This document shows, one piece after another, positions 63,701 to 64,000 of a stretch of 64,000 nt of DNA; the first letter of the stretch is position 1; every line of letters starts with the position of its first letter. Made by a program: the position numbers and the translations under genes. Source of the DNA: Mastigias papua (Eukaryota; Cnidaria; Scyphozoa; Rhizostomeae; Mastigiidae); NCBI GenBank assembly GCA_964019165.1, contig OZ025276.1, positions 14,124,813-14,188,812 of the forward strand. Direction: 5' to 3'. The notes beneath the pieces were generated by a model that saw nothing but the letters and a program-made list of their open reading frames with translations, was not told where the DNA came from and searched no databases.

Positions 63701-64000
63701 TACCAACCTACCATCAAGGCCTAAAGCTAAATTTGACCGAGCTATGGTCCATTTCTACAAATTTGATTTTGCAATCTTTATGTGTATCATCCAAAAGATA
63801 ACTTGTAACTCACAGCCTCAAGTTATTATATTTGTGCTTCCCTACATGGAAAAAGCCAACAGGAAAGAGAGCAATGCAGGGGTACAAAACCCCACCTTAC
63901 CTTGTCTTCTGTAATCACTTTGTAAATTTCAGGACTTTTCTGACCTAAGTTTAAGAGACGTTTAATCCTCGGAGGTGCATCAGGCTGAAGCAAGCTGCCT
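54783..64000 (-). CDS. Alpha/beta hydrolase - metallophosphoesterase fusion protein (3' part; 5' end outside window)
   Basis: Fourteen phase-consistent exons (63901->64000, 62964-63236, 62043-62359, 61234-61490, 60490-60591, 59855-60025, 59287-59560, 58699-58993, 58027-58155, 57250-57459, 56657-56893, 55859-56047, 55304-55408, 54783-54947) encode about 940 residues. The first third is an alpha/beta hydrolase (LVHGLGVASSLF, WLFDWRTS, IHCFGA with Cys in the nucleophile position, LHELFGV, EGYGHLDTFLGKKSH with the likely catalytic His). This form is known to me as the C-terminal part of bacterial GMC/cholesterol-oxidase-like proteins, so an oxidase domain upstream is inferred, not seen. After an acidic linker comes a calcineurin-like phosphoesterase fold: ISDLHLG, LLGNIFDM, VRGDSDYDM, FEHGYCAD, ILGHLHRR, YANTGTWID. 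GD is changed to GN and GNHD to GDSD, so activity is doubtful. The last exon is hydrophobic (possible C-terminal membrane segment) and the least certain. Confidence 0.8.
56078..56146. repeat. Perfect 69-bp palindrome
   Basis: Two 34-base arms are exact reverse complements around a single central A at 56112 (left arm begins GATAGAATAATCAAAGG). It lies in an intron of the minus-strand hydrolase gene and ends 30 bases from the acceptor of the exon 55859-56047. Confidence 0.9.
56985..57045. repeat. TGAT/TTAAT-rich simple repeat
   Basis: Imperfect GATTGATTGATTAATTGAT run in an intron of the hydrolase gene. Confidence 0.7.
58290..58480 (+). mobile_element. Small LINE 3' remnant
   Basis: A plus-strand reading gives a short tail resembling the end of a non-LTR reverse transcriptase (SIDTFKSRLKTFLSS), followed by a UTR-like stretch. 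It is antisense in an intron of the hydrolase gene. Too short for firm assignment. Confidence 0.45.
59035..59092. repeat. (GAAT)n microsatellite
   Basis: Tetranucleotide run next to the exon 58699-58993, about 40 bases upstream of its acceptor in the gene's direction. Confidence 0.85.
60222..60410 (+). mobile_element. tRNA-derived SINE
   Basis: The head CAGTGGCCAAGTGGTTAGAA is A-box-like. The 3' domain (GAGGACAAGTGTCCTCTCT, then ACTTCCCAACGCCCGTAATCG) matches the SINE at 23118-23400. It is inserted in an intron of the hydrolase gene, antisense to it. Confidence 0.65.

Overview
The window is nuclear DNA from an animal. Genes are split by many GT-AG introns, intergenic DNA is AT-rich, and the sequence is littered with non-LTR retrotransposon ends, tRNA-derived SINEs, fold-back and TIR elements and satellite DNA. 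A cnidarian (probably an anthozoan such as a coral or sea anemone) is my best inference. It rests on the PAN-EGF-fibrinogen gene, the gene set and the repeat style, not on any diagnostic marker.

Layout. 1335-12658 (+): an RPGR orthologue with a seven-bladed RCC1 propeller, a long Glu/Asp/Lys-rich tail and a C-terminal CNIL prenylation box. 15531-16555 (-): a two-exon Rab-family GTPase. It is head-to-head with 16848-23810 (+), a four-exon MGME1-like PD-(D/E)XK exonuclease carrying a SAP-like N-terminus. 24005-29500: LINE and SINE debris. 30536-35433 (+): a probably secreted PAN/apple - EGF-like - fibrinogen C-terminal protein with its 5' exon unresolved. 37876-44943: 66 head-to-tail copies of a 107-bp satellite in perfect register, beside old, diverged copies in the opposite orientation. 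45805-53133 (-): a lebercilin (LCA5) orthologue in five exons. 54783-64000 (-): the 3' fourteen exons of a large protein whose visible part is an alpha/beta hydrolase of the kind fused to GMC/cholesterol-oxidase-like enzymes, followed by a metallophosphoesterase-like domain. Its 5' end lies outside the window.

Two genes encode ciliary proteins (RPGR at the connecting cilium/transition zone, lebercilin at the axoneme and in IFT), about 33 kb apart. I regard this as probably coincidental but worth a synteny check. The remaining genes have no evident shared pathway. The most notable observations are: RPGR joining an acidic tail and a CAAX box in one predicted transcript; the oxidase-type hydrolase fused to a metallophosphoesterase with substituted metal-site residues; the SAP-like motif on an MGME1 nuclease; the hyper-homogeneous satellite with inverted relics; and a perfect 69-bp palindrome next to a splice acceptor.

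Exon limits were read by eye from splice sites, reading phase and family similarity. No alignment or search was run.
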